64,000 bases of DNA from Hondaea fermentalgiana. Lineage: Eukaryota; Sar; Bigyra; Thraustochytrida; Thraustochytriidae. How positions within the stretch are numbered: the first letter of the stretch is position 1; the number at the start of each line of letters is the position of its first letter. Positions 38,971-48,081 of this stretch are shown here, piece after piece. A model generated the notes under the pieces. The model worked only from the letters and a program-made list of their open reading frames with translations. It was not told the origin of the DNA and did not search any database. Location of the stretch: assembly GCA_014084085.1 (NCBI GenBank), contig NPFB01000092.1:100610-164609 (forward strand), read 5' to 3'. The position numbers and the translations under genes were made by a program.

Positions 38971-39410
38971 GGCGACTCAGTTACGCTGTTGCGACATTGG
39001 AACGGTCTCTGTGGTAGTGTGAAGACGCTGCACCTAATCTCAGATTTCACCCAAAGGAGTTCTGCAAAAGATATCAACAGATAACCAAAGCAATACCTCA
39101 CACCAATGCCCAGACGCGTGCGCATGTTCTCTCGAAAATCAACTCGTCGACTCTTTCAATTCCTTTTTTCAAGCTGTAACTTGAAAAGTTGACGCGATGG
39201 TGGTAACTCATGATGAGTTCAATCAAGAAACGATGAGAAGTAGGAAATGAGGAAGTAGAAGAAGAAGAAGAAGAAGAAGAAGAAGAAGAAGAAGAGGAAC
39301 GTAGCATGAAGACGAGCAGGACTGCCGTGCAAGGTGAATAAATCTACTTTTTGGTGAGAGAAATAGTCGGAAAAGGGTCGGGCCCTTGGCTGGTACTTTT
39401 TCAAAGATTA
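38971..39410. other. convergent intergenic region with GAA repeat
   Basis: Contains a (GAA)n microsatellite at 39257-39297 (about 13 units) near the 3' end of dapB. Nothing else seen. Confidence 0.65.
39257..39297. repeat. GAA triplet microsatellite
   Basis: About thirteen GAA units in the 3' flank of dapB. Confidence 0.9.
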
Positions 39411-40729
39411 CTACTGCATCTCGCCGGCCTTGAGGACGTCAATCATGTCGTAAAGCTTCTTGTCTGCACCCTCGTTGATACGCGCTGCAAGGAAGTTGAC
39501 CGCATCCACGACGCCTTCCGCGTAGGTACGGCGGCCGCAGACGTTGTGCTTGAACTCAAACACCACAGAGCCGTCTCCGCTCTTGAGTGTGTACGTGTGC
39601 CACGCATGACCTTCGAGGGCCTCAGCGGGGACGCCAAAAGCCTGCTGGGCCTCGGACTCGCGTAGCTTCTTGATATCCTCCACGTCAAAGGGATCGCCAC
39701 CCTTGAGCTTGTTCAGGTACTCGACCATGGCCTTGGCCGTACCAGAAGTGTCGGCCTTGCCGCTCTGATGTGACTCGGTGATCTCAAGTCCGTAGCCGCC
39801 AAAGGCACCAGGGTATGTCGAGGCCATAGTGTCCATCATGGCCTGGAAAGCCACAATCTGCTTGCACATGTTGGGCGCGATAAGCGCAAAAAGACCATTG
39901 TCCGCGACGACCTTTTGCAAGGCTTCGCGGTCGCCGCCGGTTGTGCCCATGACAAAGGGAAGTCCCAACTTGACGTACAGCTCTGCGTTGCGGTTCACGG
40001 CAGAGGGATGGGTAAAGTCGATTGCGACGACGATCTTGCCCTCGCTACGGCCCTTCTCCAGCGCTTCCTTAAGCTGCGTCTCTGCCTCGGAGCCGGGGCC
40101 CACAAGGTTTACCGTCACTGTGTCACGAGGAAAAGGTATGAATGTTAGCGTATGAGATTCTTTTCCTTGTTTCATTCATTTGCGCCGGCCAGCCAGCCAG
40201 TCCGCGGATGATTCTGTGGTTGAAACACTCTGAATTGGAGAGAAATAAAAAGAGCCAACCTACCTGATCCGCCATCATCCTTCTCCACAGTGACGTCCTT
40301 TGGCATGTTTGCGCCTGTGAGGGCCACATCCGCCACTTCAAGGCCGCGGCGCAGACACGCTTGGGCAATCTGCGATGGCAGATCCGGAAAAACACGAACA
40401 TCATCGCCACATGACAAAGAAAAGTCATTTCATACGCCATCGCATAATGAACAGAGTGTCAGTCGTGCGTATTCTTCTCCTCGCTTCGCTTGCACATCGC
40501 ATCGCATCGAGCTTTGCTCCCCTTCCTTCCTTCCTTCCTTCCTTCCTTCCTTGCTTCCTTCGTCCCTTCGTCCCTGCCTTCGTCCGAGGCCCTTCATTTC
40601 GCCCCGAGCATCTTATCTTCCCTCTCCACATCGCATCTCTCTGCTCGGACTTACCTCCTTGCCCATGTTGCCGGGCAGGCCGTTCACGACGGCCACCACG
40701 GACGACTTCATCTTCTTCGGCGCCGACAT
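39411..40729 (-). CDS. dapB: 4-hydroxy-tetrahydrodipicolinate reductase (DapB), three exons
   Basis: I join exons 40655-40729, 40264-40369 and 39411-40117 (introns of 285 and 146 bases, GTAAGT...GCAG and GTAGGT...ACAG; phases 0 and 1). The total is 888 bases, exactly 296 codons (295 residues). The Rossmann N terminus VVAVVNGLPGNMGKE spans the first exon junction and continues with ACLRRGLEVADVALTGA. Later landmarks: IDFTHPSAV, FVMGTTGGDRE, IAPNM, and ESHQSGKADTSGTAKAM, matching the family's E-HH--K-D-SGTA active site. It reduces HTPA to tetrahydrodipicolinate in the diaminopimelate lysine pathway. No targeting extension is seen, so it is probably cytosolic. The first intron holds a (CCTT)n tract (about 40519-40560). 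Confidence 0.93.
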
Positions 40730-40901
40730 CGCTCTCCCCGCTCCGCGTCTGCGCTCGCCCGCTCGCTCGCCCGCCCGCTGCTGCGCGACCTGGCCGCTCT
40801 GCCCAATCTCGATCTGCTGCTCGTGCGCGCCGCCCGCGCTCTGCGGCTCCGGCGAGGCCGCCGCGGGGGGGCTCTTCTGGAGTCCCGCGGGCCCGGCGGC
40901 C

Positions 40902-41001
40902 NNNNNNNNNNNNNNNNNNNNNNNNNNNNNNNNNNNNNNNNNNNNNNNNNNNNNNNNNNNNNNNNNNNNNNNNNNNNNNNNNNNNNNNNNNNNNNNNNNN
41001 N
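40902..41001. other. assembly gap, 100 N
   Basis: Exactly 100 N in extremely GC-rich sequence between the dapB and EMC5 starts. The round size suggests a scaffold gap of unknown length, so the promoters of both genes may be incomplete here. Frames running through it are meaningless. Confidence 0.98.
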
Positions 41002-41333
41002 GGCGGCCGCGCTCCCGGCTCGCCCCCCGGGCCCGCTCGCGCCGCGGGCTGCGAAACACGCAGCGTAGCCCCCGCGAGGCGAAGTGCGGCAAACGCGCGG
41101 CGCAAGTGCGCTAAAGGCGGGAAGCCCACTTGCGCGGGCGGCCGAAGTCGACTTGCGCGGCCGGGGTCGAAGAGGAGATGAGTTGGAGCGCGCGGCAGAA
41201 GCCTCTCGACGCGACGCGAGTCCGCGACGAGTCCGCGACGAGCCCGCGACGCGAGCGCGAGCGCAGCGCGGCCGCGCGGAGAGAGAGAAAGGGGCCCGGG
41301 GACGAGGCGCGCTCGCAGTCGGGCAGAGCCGCC

Positions 41334-41833
41334 ATGCCCGGCGCGGGGAGCGCCGTCGTGTGGGTCGGCGTGCTGCTCGTGTGCCACGCGGCATTCTCTG
41401 CCGTGCACTGTACGTTTGGAGCTGGAGCTGCGGCGCGTGCGGCGGACGGGCGAGGAGGATGAGCGGCTGGACCGCGCAAGCGAGCAAGCTAGCGAGCAAG
41501 CGTGTGAGCGAGCCTCCCCGTGACGCTTCAAAGGATGGAATGGAATGACTCACGGTTTATGATGAATGTTGACGATGCGAAGATAAGGACCTGAACGCGC
41601 TTGCGGGCATCGAGCTTGCGGCCGACGAGCTTATTCCGGCCGACGTCATTCTTGAGACCTTGCTCGGTGTCGTCGTTGCCACGGTGGGCGCCATGCTCAA
41701 CGCCGGCAAAATGTTGCCCATCGATGGCTCTGTCACCTTTAATAAGGTTCGCGTTGAATCGTGGTGGGACTCTCCCAATTTTAGGATCCACAACCATCGC
41801 GCCCAGTGGGTGAAAGAGAGAATGTCCAAGTGA
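41334..41833 (+). CDS. EMC5: ER membrane protein complex subunit 5 (MMGT1 family), two exons
   Basis: Exons 41334-41409 and 41583-41833 join across a 173-base intron (GTACGT...GAAG, phase 1) into 108 residues. The first exon encodes VGVLLVCHAAFSAVH, matching the first helix and the HAAFSA motif of human MMGT1. The second has ADELIPADVILETLLGVVVATVGAMLNAGKM (second helix) and ends SWWDSPNFRIHNHRAQW, equivalent to FYVFNHRG. EMC5 is a core transmembrane subunit of the EMC insertase, which places tail-anchored and multipass proteins in the ER membrane. It ends 83 bases from the convergent MED22. Confidence 0.92.
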
Positions 41834-41916
41834 TCGAGCACAAACAAGAGTGGATTGTACGTGTAGCGGCGTTTGTTTGTTTAGATACCAGCTACGCAAT
41901 GTTGATTCCCTTTCCT

Positions 41917-42551
41917 TTATCTGTGCAAAGATGATGAATAGTGTGCCTCGAGCACTTTGAGGGAGCGCGCGACGTCGTCTTCCAAGGCGGCGACCTTGAT
42001 GTCTGCTATTTCTTCTTCTTGGCGGAATTTTTCGTTTTGTTCTTCTACAATGCGATTGAGACCTTCGAGGTTGGAAGTCAGAACCGCGAGCTTGAGCTCT
42101 GTGATCATCTTTAGCAGCCCTTGCGTTTCGTTGACCTGCGACGTTCATTCGTTGATTTGTTCGTTTGTTTTTTGCCCACAACACCCAAAGATACTCTGGT
42201 CAGCACTCAGTCGCTTGCAAGTTTCCTCCTCAGGGTGGTACCTTTGCCACGCCAAAAAGTGACCTACCACGGATGCTGCACTTGTCGTGAGCTGCAAGCG
42301 CTCTCGTTCTGCAGTCTCGCGCCCTTGAACCTGTATTATCGTACGTCAGATATTCATTTCGAGCGCCGTGTCAGTCATCATCCGTGACGACCTTGACGTC
42401 GTTGCCGCTCGCTCTCTCCTCCTTGTCACCTCAGCGCCACACGTACTTTGGCACTAGCAAGGATACGAAGGAAACTTTCGAGGATGGTATCTAGAGAGTC
42501 CTTGAGTTTTTGCGCAAACGCCTGCTGCGGCGAGAATCCGCTCTCGGCCAT
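41917..42551 (-). CDS. MED22: Mediator complex subunit 22, three exons
   Basis: Three exons, 42447-42551 (35 codons), 42268-42330 (21 codons) and 41917-42135 (73 codons with stop), all joined in phase 0 by GTACGT, GTAGGT donors and ACAG, GCAG acceptors, give 128 residues. The first exon FAQKLKDSLDTILESFLRILASAK matches the MED22 N-terminal helix, the second RETAERERLQLTTSAASV the middle, and the third ITELKLAVLTSNL...HYSSSLHR the coiled-coil end, as in human MED22 (LVSDLKQFLILND...YYSS). MED22 is a small head-module subunit of Mediator, bridging transcription factors and RNA polymerase II. The middle exon is only 63 bases. Confidence 0.9.
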
Positions 42552-42910
42552 CGCCCTCGCCGCCACTCGGTCGGTCCCGGCGCCCTCGCGCTGCGTCGCG
42601 GGTCCGGGTGGACACAGCCAAAAGTGGCCAGCTTGCGGGCGAGCAGAGCTCGTGCTACAGTTTCCGATCTGCCTAACTCCTGGCGGCGGCCGCGCTGCTG
42701 TCACGTCGGTCTCGCGAGGGCGGCCCTTGCGCGAGGGAGGGAGAAGACGGTGAGCGGGGCAAAGGAGCGCAGGGAGCGACGTTCTCCTCTCCGGCGCATT
42801 CGCCAGGTCGAGGCGGACTTCAGGTGTGTCGAGGCTAATCAAGTCGAGTCGAGTCGAGTCGCCTTGGGCAGGGCTTGCTGCCTCTGCCACGCTGGTTCTT
42901 GCACAATACC
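42552..42910. other. divergent promoter region of MED22 and the TLDc gene
   Basis: GC-rich, with a GAGTC pentamer run near 42842-42862. No gene. The N-terminal extension of the plus-strand frame starts at a TTG and is not used. Confidence 0.6.
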
Positions 42911-44686
42911 ATGCACGGGTTCTTACTACGGATCGCATTGAGCGCGCTCGCTCTTGCACTCGTGCCTCAAGCTGCTGCTGCTGCTGCTGCTGCTGCTACT
43001 GCTACTGCTACTGCTACTGCTACTTGGACGAACGAAAGACCACAACACTTGGGCTCAGCAGCAGCAACAACAACATTTACATCAACGATGATGAGGTCGC
43101 TCGTCTCAACTCTTGAGACCGACTCGGATATTGCCAATCTTGACTTTGTCACGGACGATGTGCATGGAAACGAGGCAAAGGAGGAGGAAGAAGAAGGAGG
43201 AGCAGAGGACGGAGCTCAAGTTGCAAAGATCGACGATCCTCCTCAGCAGCCGTCCCCTGCACAAAGTTCTTCCCACAAACAGGATGAACATGAGCAGATC
43301 CACCTTGCAGGTGCCGAAGACAACAATGTCGAACATGATAAACCAACGTTAACCACTGCAGACTCCGACTTGGGTGAAGATTCGACACCTGATGAGGATG
43401 ATCCAACTGTAAGCTCAGGGGTTGCTGCGTCAGAATCGCCGCCAATTAAACATCGAGGTCCAAAGTCGAAAGCAACCGCTCTGGGCTTGCATGCCCACGA
43501 GGACGATGCGGAATACTTTTACACCAACGAAAAGGGACGTCCAAACAAAGCCAAGCAGGACAGGGAAGCAAAAGATTCGATTCTAACCATTGCAGACCAC
43601 CTCCGCGCCTCAATCTCTGCCGATGAAACCGCTCCGCATCATGAAATTCTCAAAGCTCATCACCCCAAACAACCTGTGAGCGTGGGCGATGACCTTCTTT
43701 GGATGTCTGAGGCGCCCGGGACCAGCTCGATCATCTTGTTTGTCTTAGTAGGTTGCATTGCTTTCGCCTTTCAGCGTAGCGCGCGGCTACGATTTGCCGC
43801 TTCGCGCATCTTGGCGTGGGCGCGACGCCGATTGACCTTTGTCGCGCCGAGACTTGCGGCGCGCATACGTGGACTGGTCCCCGCGTCTCTAAGCTCGAGC
43901 AAGCGCTCGTCAGGGCGCCACACCGTCTCGGACTCTGCTGGAGCCAGCGGGACTGCGAATCCCTTTGCACTGCCACGTGCTAAATTCAGCGACTTGCAGG
44001 ATCACGTGAGCGCTCTTGCCTCGAGTGTGACAAAGAAGGCTGTAAAGTCAGAAGATGCACGCAAACACACTGAGATGCAAAGTCTCGCCCGTGCCGGCGC
44101 TCTCAAGCCTCAGCGTCGCGACGTTCCGTCGGGCTTTCGCTCCGTGATCAGCGATGAAGCCATGGAGTCTCTATTGGGTCATCTTCCCGAACGACTTACA
44201 GCAATGAATTGGTCATTGCTCTACGCGAGCGAGGTCCACGGATACAATCTGACGACTGCCTACCAGAAAGCGCAAGGTCACGGGCCTTTTCTCGTTGTTG
44301 TTATGGACATGAACCGCTACGTTTTTGGCGCTTTCAGCAATGAGGCGCTCGCTTGCGGGCCACGCCAGTACTACGGGACGGGGGAATCGTTTATTTTTCA
44401 ACTCGAGCCTGCTTTCCGTTGCCACCACTGGAGTGGCGGGAATAGCCAGTTTGTTTTATCCACAAAAGACATGCTCGCCTTTGGCGGCGGAGGCCATTTT
44501 GCGCTTTTCTTAGACGCTATGTTTGAGCAGGGCTCAAGCGAAGCAGGTTCGACAACATTCGAGCCATACGAAGGTCTTGCGAGCAACTCTCGCTTCAAGT
44601 GCTGTGCTGTGGAAATCTGGGGATTCACTTCGCCCATGCTTTCTTCACCGAAACGCCGCGCAAGACCATTTCCGACTTTTCGGTAA
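42911..44686 (+). CDS. Membrane-anchored TLDc domain protein
   Basis: A 591-residue protein. Signal peptide about 1-24 (LLRIALSALALALVPQAAA). Then comes an Ala/Thr-rich repeat encoded by GCTGCT and ACTGCT codons, an acidic Glu-rich luminal region, and one TM helix (about 272-292, SIILFVLVGCIAFAF) followed by a basic Arg-rich stretch. A TLDc domain occupies about 415-575. TLDc marks: MNWSLLYASEVHGYNL, FLVVVMDMNRYVFGAF, FIFQL, FAL(F/W)-like GGGGHFALFLD, and the closing CAVEIWGF. TLDc proteins counter oxidative stress and, in several cases, bind and disassemble the V-ATPase. Here the domain would be cytosolic on a single-pass membrane protein, probably of the endomembrane system, which is unusual. 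Confidence 0.85.
   Translation: MHGFLLRIALSALALALVPQAAAAAAAAATATATATATWTNERPQHLGSAAATTTFTSTMMRSLVSTLETDSDIANLDFVTDDVHGNEAKEEEEEGGAEDGAQVAKIDDPPQQPSPAQSSSHKQDEHEQIHLAGAEDNNVEHDKPTLTTADSDLGEDSTPDEDDPTVSSGVAASESPPIKHRGPKSKATALGLHAHEDDAEYFYTNEKGRPNKAKQDREAKDSILTIADHLRASISADETAPHHEILKAHHPKQPVSVGDDLLWMSEAPGTSSIILFVLVGCIAFAFQRSARLRFAASRILAWARRRLTFVAPRLAARIRGLVPASLSSSKRSSGRHTVSDSAGASGTANPFALPRAKFSDLQDHVSALASSVTKKAVKSEDARKHTEMQSLARAGALKPQRRDVPSGFRSVISDEAMESLLGHLPERLTAMNWSLLYASEVHGYNLTTAYQKAQGHGPFLVVVMDMNRYVFGAFSNEALACGPRQYYGTGESFIFQLEPAFRCHHWSGGNSQFVLSTKDMLAFGGGGHFALFLDAMFEQGSSEAGSTTFEPYEGLASNSRFKCCAVEIWGFTSPMLSSPKRRARPFPTFR
42971..43024 (+). repeat. coding CTG/ACTGCT repeat in TLDc gene
   Basis: GCTGCT triplets then ACTGCT hexamers; translates to polyalanine followed by Ala-Thr dipeptides just after the signal peptide. 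Length changes would stay in frame. Confidence 0.88.
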
Positions 44687-45025
44687 ATGTATACAGCTGT
44701 TTTCTTTATTTGTTGTGTGCCGTTTCTTGATTTCTGTTTTGGAAAATCAGCCTCTCCATGCTACACGTGTGATTCTGTTCATTTGAAGAATGCGCTATTT
44801 CATCGACAATGGGCCAAGGTGAATTTATAAATCATTGAAAGTAAGGGTTAGAATTACAATTACATCTTTACGCGCTCAGGCAAAGAGGTTTGGTCCTCTT
44901 CCGAGAAAGAAACACAAAAAGGAAGACGATGACGACGACGACAATGATGCAGTCCCGGTGCACGACTGGATTTTCAAAATCGTTCAGACCGTTCGCGTCG
45001 CTGATCCAAGCCTCCGGGGCGGGGG
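44687..45025. other. convergent intergenic region
   Basis: 3' flanks of the TLDc and F-box genes. AT-rich near 44820-44880, no gene. Confidence 0.6.
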
Positions 45026-47248
45026 TTAAGGCCGTGAGGAAGACGCAGCCCGTGAAGCGCGCGCACGCTCGGACGCGGACCTTCGCACAGTTTCTGGCGC
45101 CGCAATGCTCACACCACGATGACGCGGAAGCGGCGGACCTAGACGACTCGAGCTGCTGCTGCTTTCGCCAGCAGCATTGCCACGCGTGTTGTTCGCTGCG
45201 AGCTGCAAACTCATCTTCTCAAGCATCTTGGGATGCGTCATACTCAAGTCTGCGCGCGAAGGTGCCTCATCGTACACTGTGACGTTGATCAGATACAATG
45301 TGCAAATGCTGAACCAGACGAAAAGGGGCGTAAATACCTCCATCCACGTGAGCGGCTCACCCGCGGCGTCAAACTTGATGACCAGCAAGACTTGGAAAGC
45401 GACGAGCGGCGCGAAGATCACCAACATGACAACGACGACAAGAAGACTGTCAGAGATGTCTTTGCGTGTGTACAGACTCTGTGCAAGAGTGACAAAGAGA
45501 AAAATAAGGAGCTCGCCTTCGAAAACCCAAAGCGGAATGAGCACCACAGCAATGGAGACGGAGACATAGCGATCCAGGTACAATGGAAGCGCAATGGCAA
45601 AAACTGTCACGGGAAGCCACACAGAAAACATGAGCACCAAGTAAGGCGTCTTGAAATCATCCATGTCTTCGTGCGCGCCACACCATCGCAAAACCGGACT
45701 TAGTGCGAAAATAAGCAACATGATCCAAAAGGGCGAGAAGATGGCCATCCAAGGCCACGTCGTTGACGCTTCCACTCGCATGCCAATAAAAATCACAAAA
45801 AGTACCAGGCTCACATAAAGTACAACCCCGCTACACATTGCAACTGGCTCTTCCCGAAAAACCTTGTGCATCCAAAATTGGATGAAACCCCGATAGTTCG
45901 GATACATGCCATAAAATAAAGAGTCCGACTTGGATGACCTGAGATACAAGACCGCGCCCATACAGATTCCCACCGCAAAAAGACCAAAGAGGAAAAACAG
46001 AGGCGTCATGATCACCCAGATGCTTCCGTCAAGACGGCCGTCCATGCTCAACGCTACCAAAATGAAGAGCAGCAATGGGCAAATTCCAATCATGGGCGTT
46101 GTGAGATCCCAAGATATGGCCCGAATGCGTCGCTCCGTACGCGCTCGAAACGCAGATATCTCTCGAATTTCCTCGTTGATAATCACCTCCATGGCTGCAA
46201 GTCGAACACGCTCTTCGTAGTCGTAGATCTGTTGCAAATATACCGCCTTCTCACGGCAAGGGGCAAAATGCCCAGGGGTAGCTTGCGCGTCGGCCTCGTT
46301 AACCGTAGCTCGGTCTGTGCCGGGCGCTGGAGTCGCTGCGGCAGATGATGAGGATCTTCGAAGACTTTGCGCCCAAGTAGGCCGAACGACGAGCGAACCA
46401 CCAAAGGGTCTTGACCACGACGGCCAAGACGGAGTCGCCGCTGGAGATGATGTGGTCGTCACAATCTGACTTTGACCCTGAGGCTGGCTCTGCTGGCTCG
46501 ACGTCGATGAGATTGGATGCAAGTCGGATGTGCTATCATTTTCCAAATCAGCCGAGGATGTCAGCAGTGCGCCTGAACCAAAGCCGCGCTCGAGATCAAG
46601 ATCTGGTCCATTTCGAGGGCCAGCAGTACTGAAAGGAATTAGCGAATGGGGCATGGGAAAGTCTTGCATGGCCCCAGAGGCCAGGCGCGGGCCCGAAAAG
46701 TCGAGAAATAAGAGACGACGCCAAAGCCGGGGATCGTCCGAGGCCCTTTGAAGCGATGAGCAGGTCATGGATAGTGAAAGAAGGTCGCGAGCTTCGAGGA
46801 AGACAAGAAGCTTGGCGACGAGTACTTGTTGCGGCACTTCGACAAGTCGGCTTACGAGAGACTTACTTGTGTCCCCCTTTCGCGCACGTTTCGAGCGCGC
46901 GCGGCGTCCATGCCATCGTTTGCTTCCCAATGCACCTTCCGAGCTTGCGTCTCCACCTTCGCCCTCCCCAGTCGCGGAGGCTTTCTCCCCAGAGCCTGAT
47001 TCTTTGCGCTCTGGACTTTGCTGTGAAGGGGGTGCTGCTGGAGGAGGACGCGCCGCAGACGCCAGCTTTGCACTCACCACGCTACTGCGTCTGCTGCCGA
47101 TGTAGCTGCTGTCGATTCCAAATGGAGTATCGTTGCCCATGGTTGTGTCAGCTGTTGATGGGCCTGATATTGTGTTGGATCTCTCGTCATGACGAGGATC
47201 GGTCTCTGCATGTTCTCCCGATGGCAAGGGTCCGAGCTCAAGAGCCAT
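45026..47248 (-). CDS. F-box protein fused to a TMEM185-type multi-TM domain
   Basis: A 740-residue protein. The N-terminal 130 residues are disordered and rich in Ser, Pro and Gly, with a basic patch (GRRARSKRARK). An F-box lies at about 133-183 (VPQQVLVAKLLVFLEARDLLSLSMTCSSLQRASDDPRLWRRL in outline). A Ser/Gln-rich linker follows. Residues about 380-655 contain eight or so membrane helices in the pattern of the TMEM185 / 'fragile-X-F' family. F-boxes recruit targets to SCF ubiquitin ligases via Skp1; joining one to a polytopic membrane domain suggests membrane-based substrate selection. That function is inferred. The ATG at 47248 is chosen; the frame opens earlier with TTG. The tail is Ser/Arg-rich. 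Confidence 0.82.
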   Translation of the reverse strand: MALELGPLPSGEHAETDPRHDERSNTISGPSTADTTMGNDTPFGIDSSYIGSRRSSVVSAKLASAARPPPAAPPSQQSPERKESGSGEKASATGEGEGGDASSEGALGSKRWHGRRARSKRARKGDTSKSLVSRLVEVPQQVLVAKLLVFLEARDLLSLSMTCSSLQRASDDPRLWRRLLFLDFSGPRLASGAMQDFPMPHSLIPFSTAGPRNGPDLDLERGFGSGALLTSSADLENDSTSDLHPISSTSSQQSQPQGQSQIVTTTSSPAATPSWPSWSRPFGGSLVVRPTWAQSLRRSSSSAAATPAPGTDRATVNEADAQATPGHFAPCREKAVYLQQIYDYEERVRLAAMEVIINEEIREISAFRARTERRIRAISWDLTTPMIGICPLLLFILVALSMDGRLDGSIWVIMTPLFFLFGLFAVGICMGAVLYLRSSKSDSLFYGMYPNYRGFIQFWMHKVFREEPVAMCSGVVLYVSLVLFVIFIGMRVEASTTWPWMAIFSPFWIMLLIFALSPVLRWCGAHEDMDDFKTPYLVLMFSVWLPVTVFAIALPLYLDRYVSVSIAVVLIPLWVFEGELLIFLFVTLAQSLYTRKDISDSLLVVVVMLVIFAPLVAFQVLLVIKFDAAGEPLTWMEVFTPLFVWFSICTLYLINVTVYDEAPSRADLSMTHPKMLEKMSLQLAANNTRGNAAGESSSSSSRLGPPLPRHRGVSIAAPETVRRSASERARASRAASSSRP

Positions 47249-48081
47249 AATTTTGTCGTGCCAAGATTGCCGAAAAAACAAAGAAGCCCTTTCTTCTCCT
47301 CCCGTTGCTTACGTTGACTGACGTAGGCCGCCGCAAATGTCAGAGGCGATGCTGGTTATTCCGCCGCTTTGTCTGCAGGATCTTGATCGAGTGCCGACTG
47401 CCAGTAGGTTAGGATAAGATAAGAAGAGGAGAAGAGAGAGAGGGAGAGAGAGCCTCTTGGGGGGACCGGCCGCTTCCGCTCTCCCACGAGGCGTGGCGCG
47501 CGCGCGTCCGCACAGCACGCGCGCGCGCGCGCAAAGGTATTTCTGAAGGAGTACCGAAGCGGCGCGCGAATCCGGCCTCGTCTGGATCAAGAGGCTCGAC
47601 AAGGTTCTGAGCGCAGCTGCTCGTTCGCTCGCTCGCTCGCTTCACGGACCAAAAGAAGGAGGGGTGGCAAATGGCCACCGCCTCGCTCGCTCTCGCTTCG
47701 CTTCCCTTCTGGTTGCTCTCGGCGCGCGAGCGAGGGCGCCTTCAACCAGCGAACGCCAGAAGCTAGCCCGCAAGCGCTGGTCCTAGCCCCTCCTCTCCCG
47801 CCCTGCCTCGTCGGCTTGGCCTTTGGCCGGAGCCGCCTCGGCCGCGCGACTGAGAGGGACGCCGCCGCGGCTACGTAGTCGTTTCGGCTTTGGTGCCCGG
47901 GCCAAGTTGACGATGAACGTGAAGCGCGTGTCCTGACTACGAGTTCTCTGTGAGCGAACAATCTCTGTGAGCGAACTCTTGGCGAGACGGCGTCAGCTAA
48001 TCGCACGAGCCTGAGCTTGCGCGGAGCGTGTTTCTCTTTCTCTCATGGGGGGCGCGGCGACGCGCGACCAATGGATCCTTG
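47249..48081. other. intergenic region with CTCG repeats
   Basis: GC-rich; GCGC dinucleotide runs (about 47506-47532) and CTCG tetramers (about 47624-47641). No supported gene. Confidence 0.6.

Noticed and set aside
40425..41531. Open frames of 159-368 codons through the N run
   Set aside because: They exist only because N codons are not stops; real exons of dapB and EMC5 explain the flanks.
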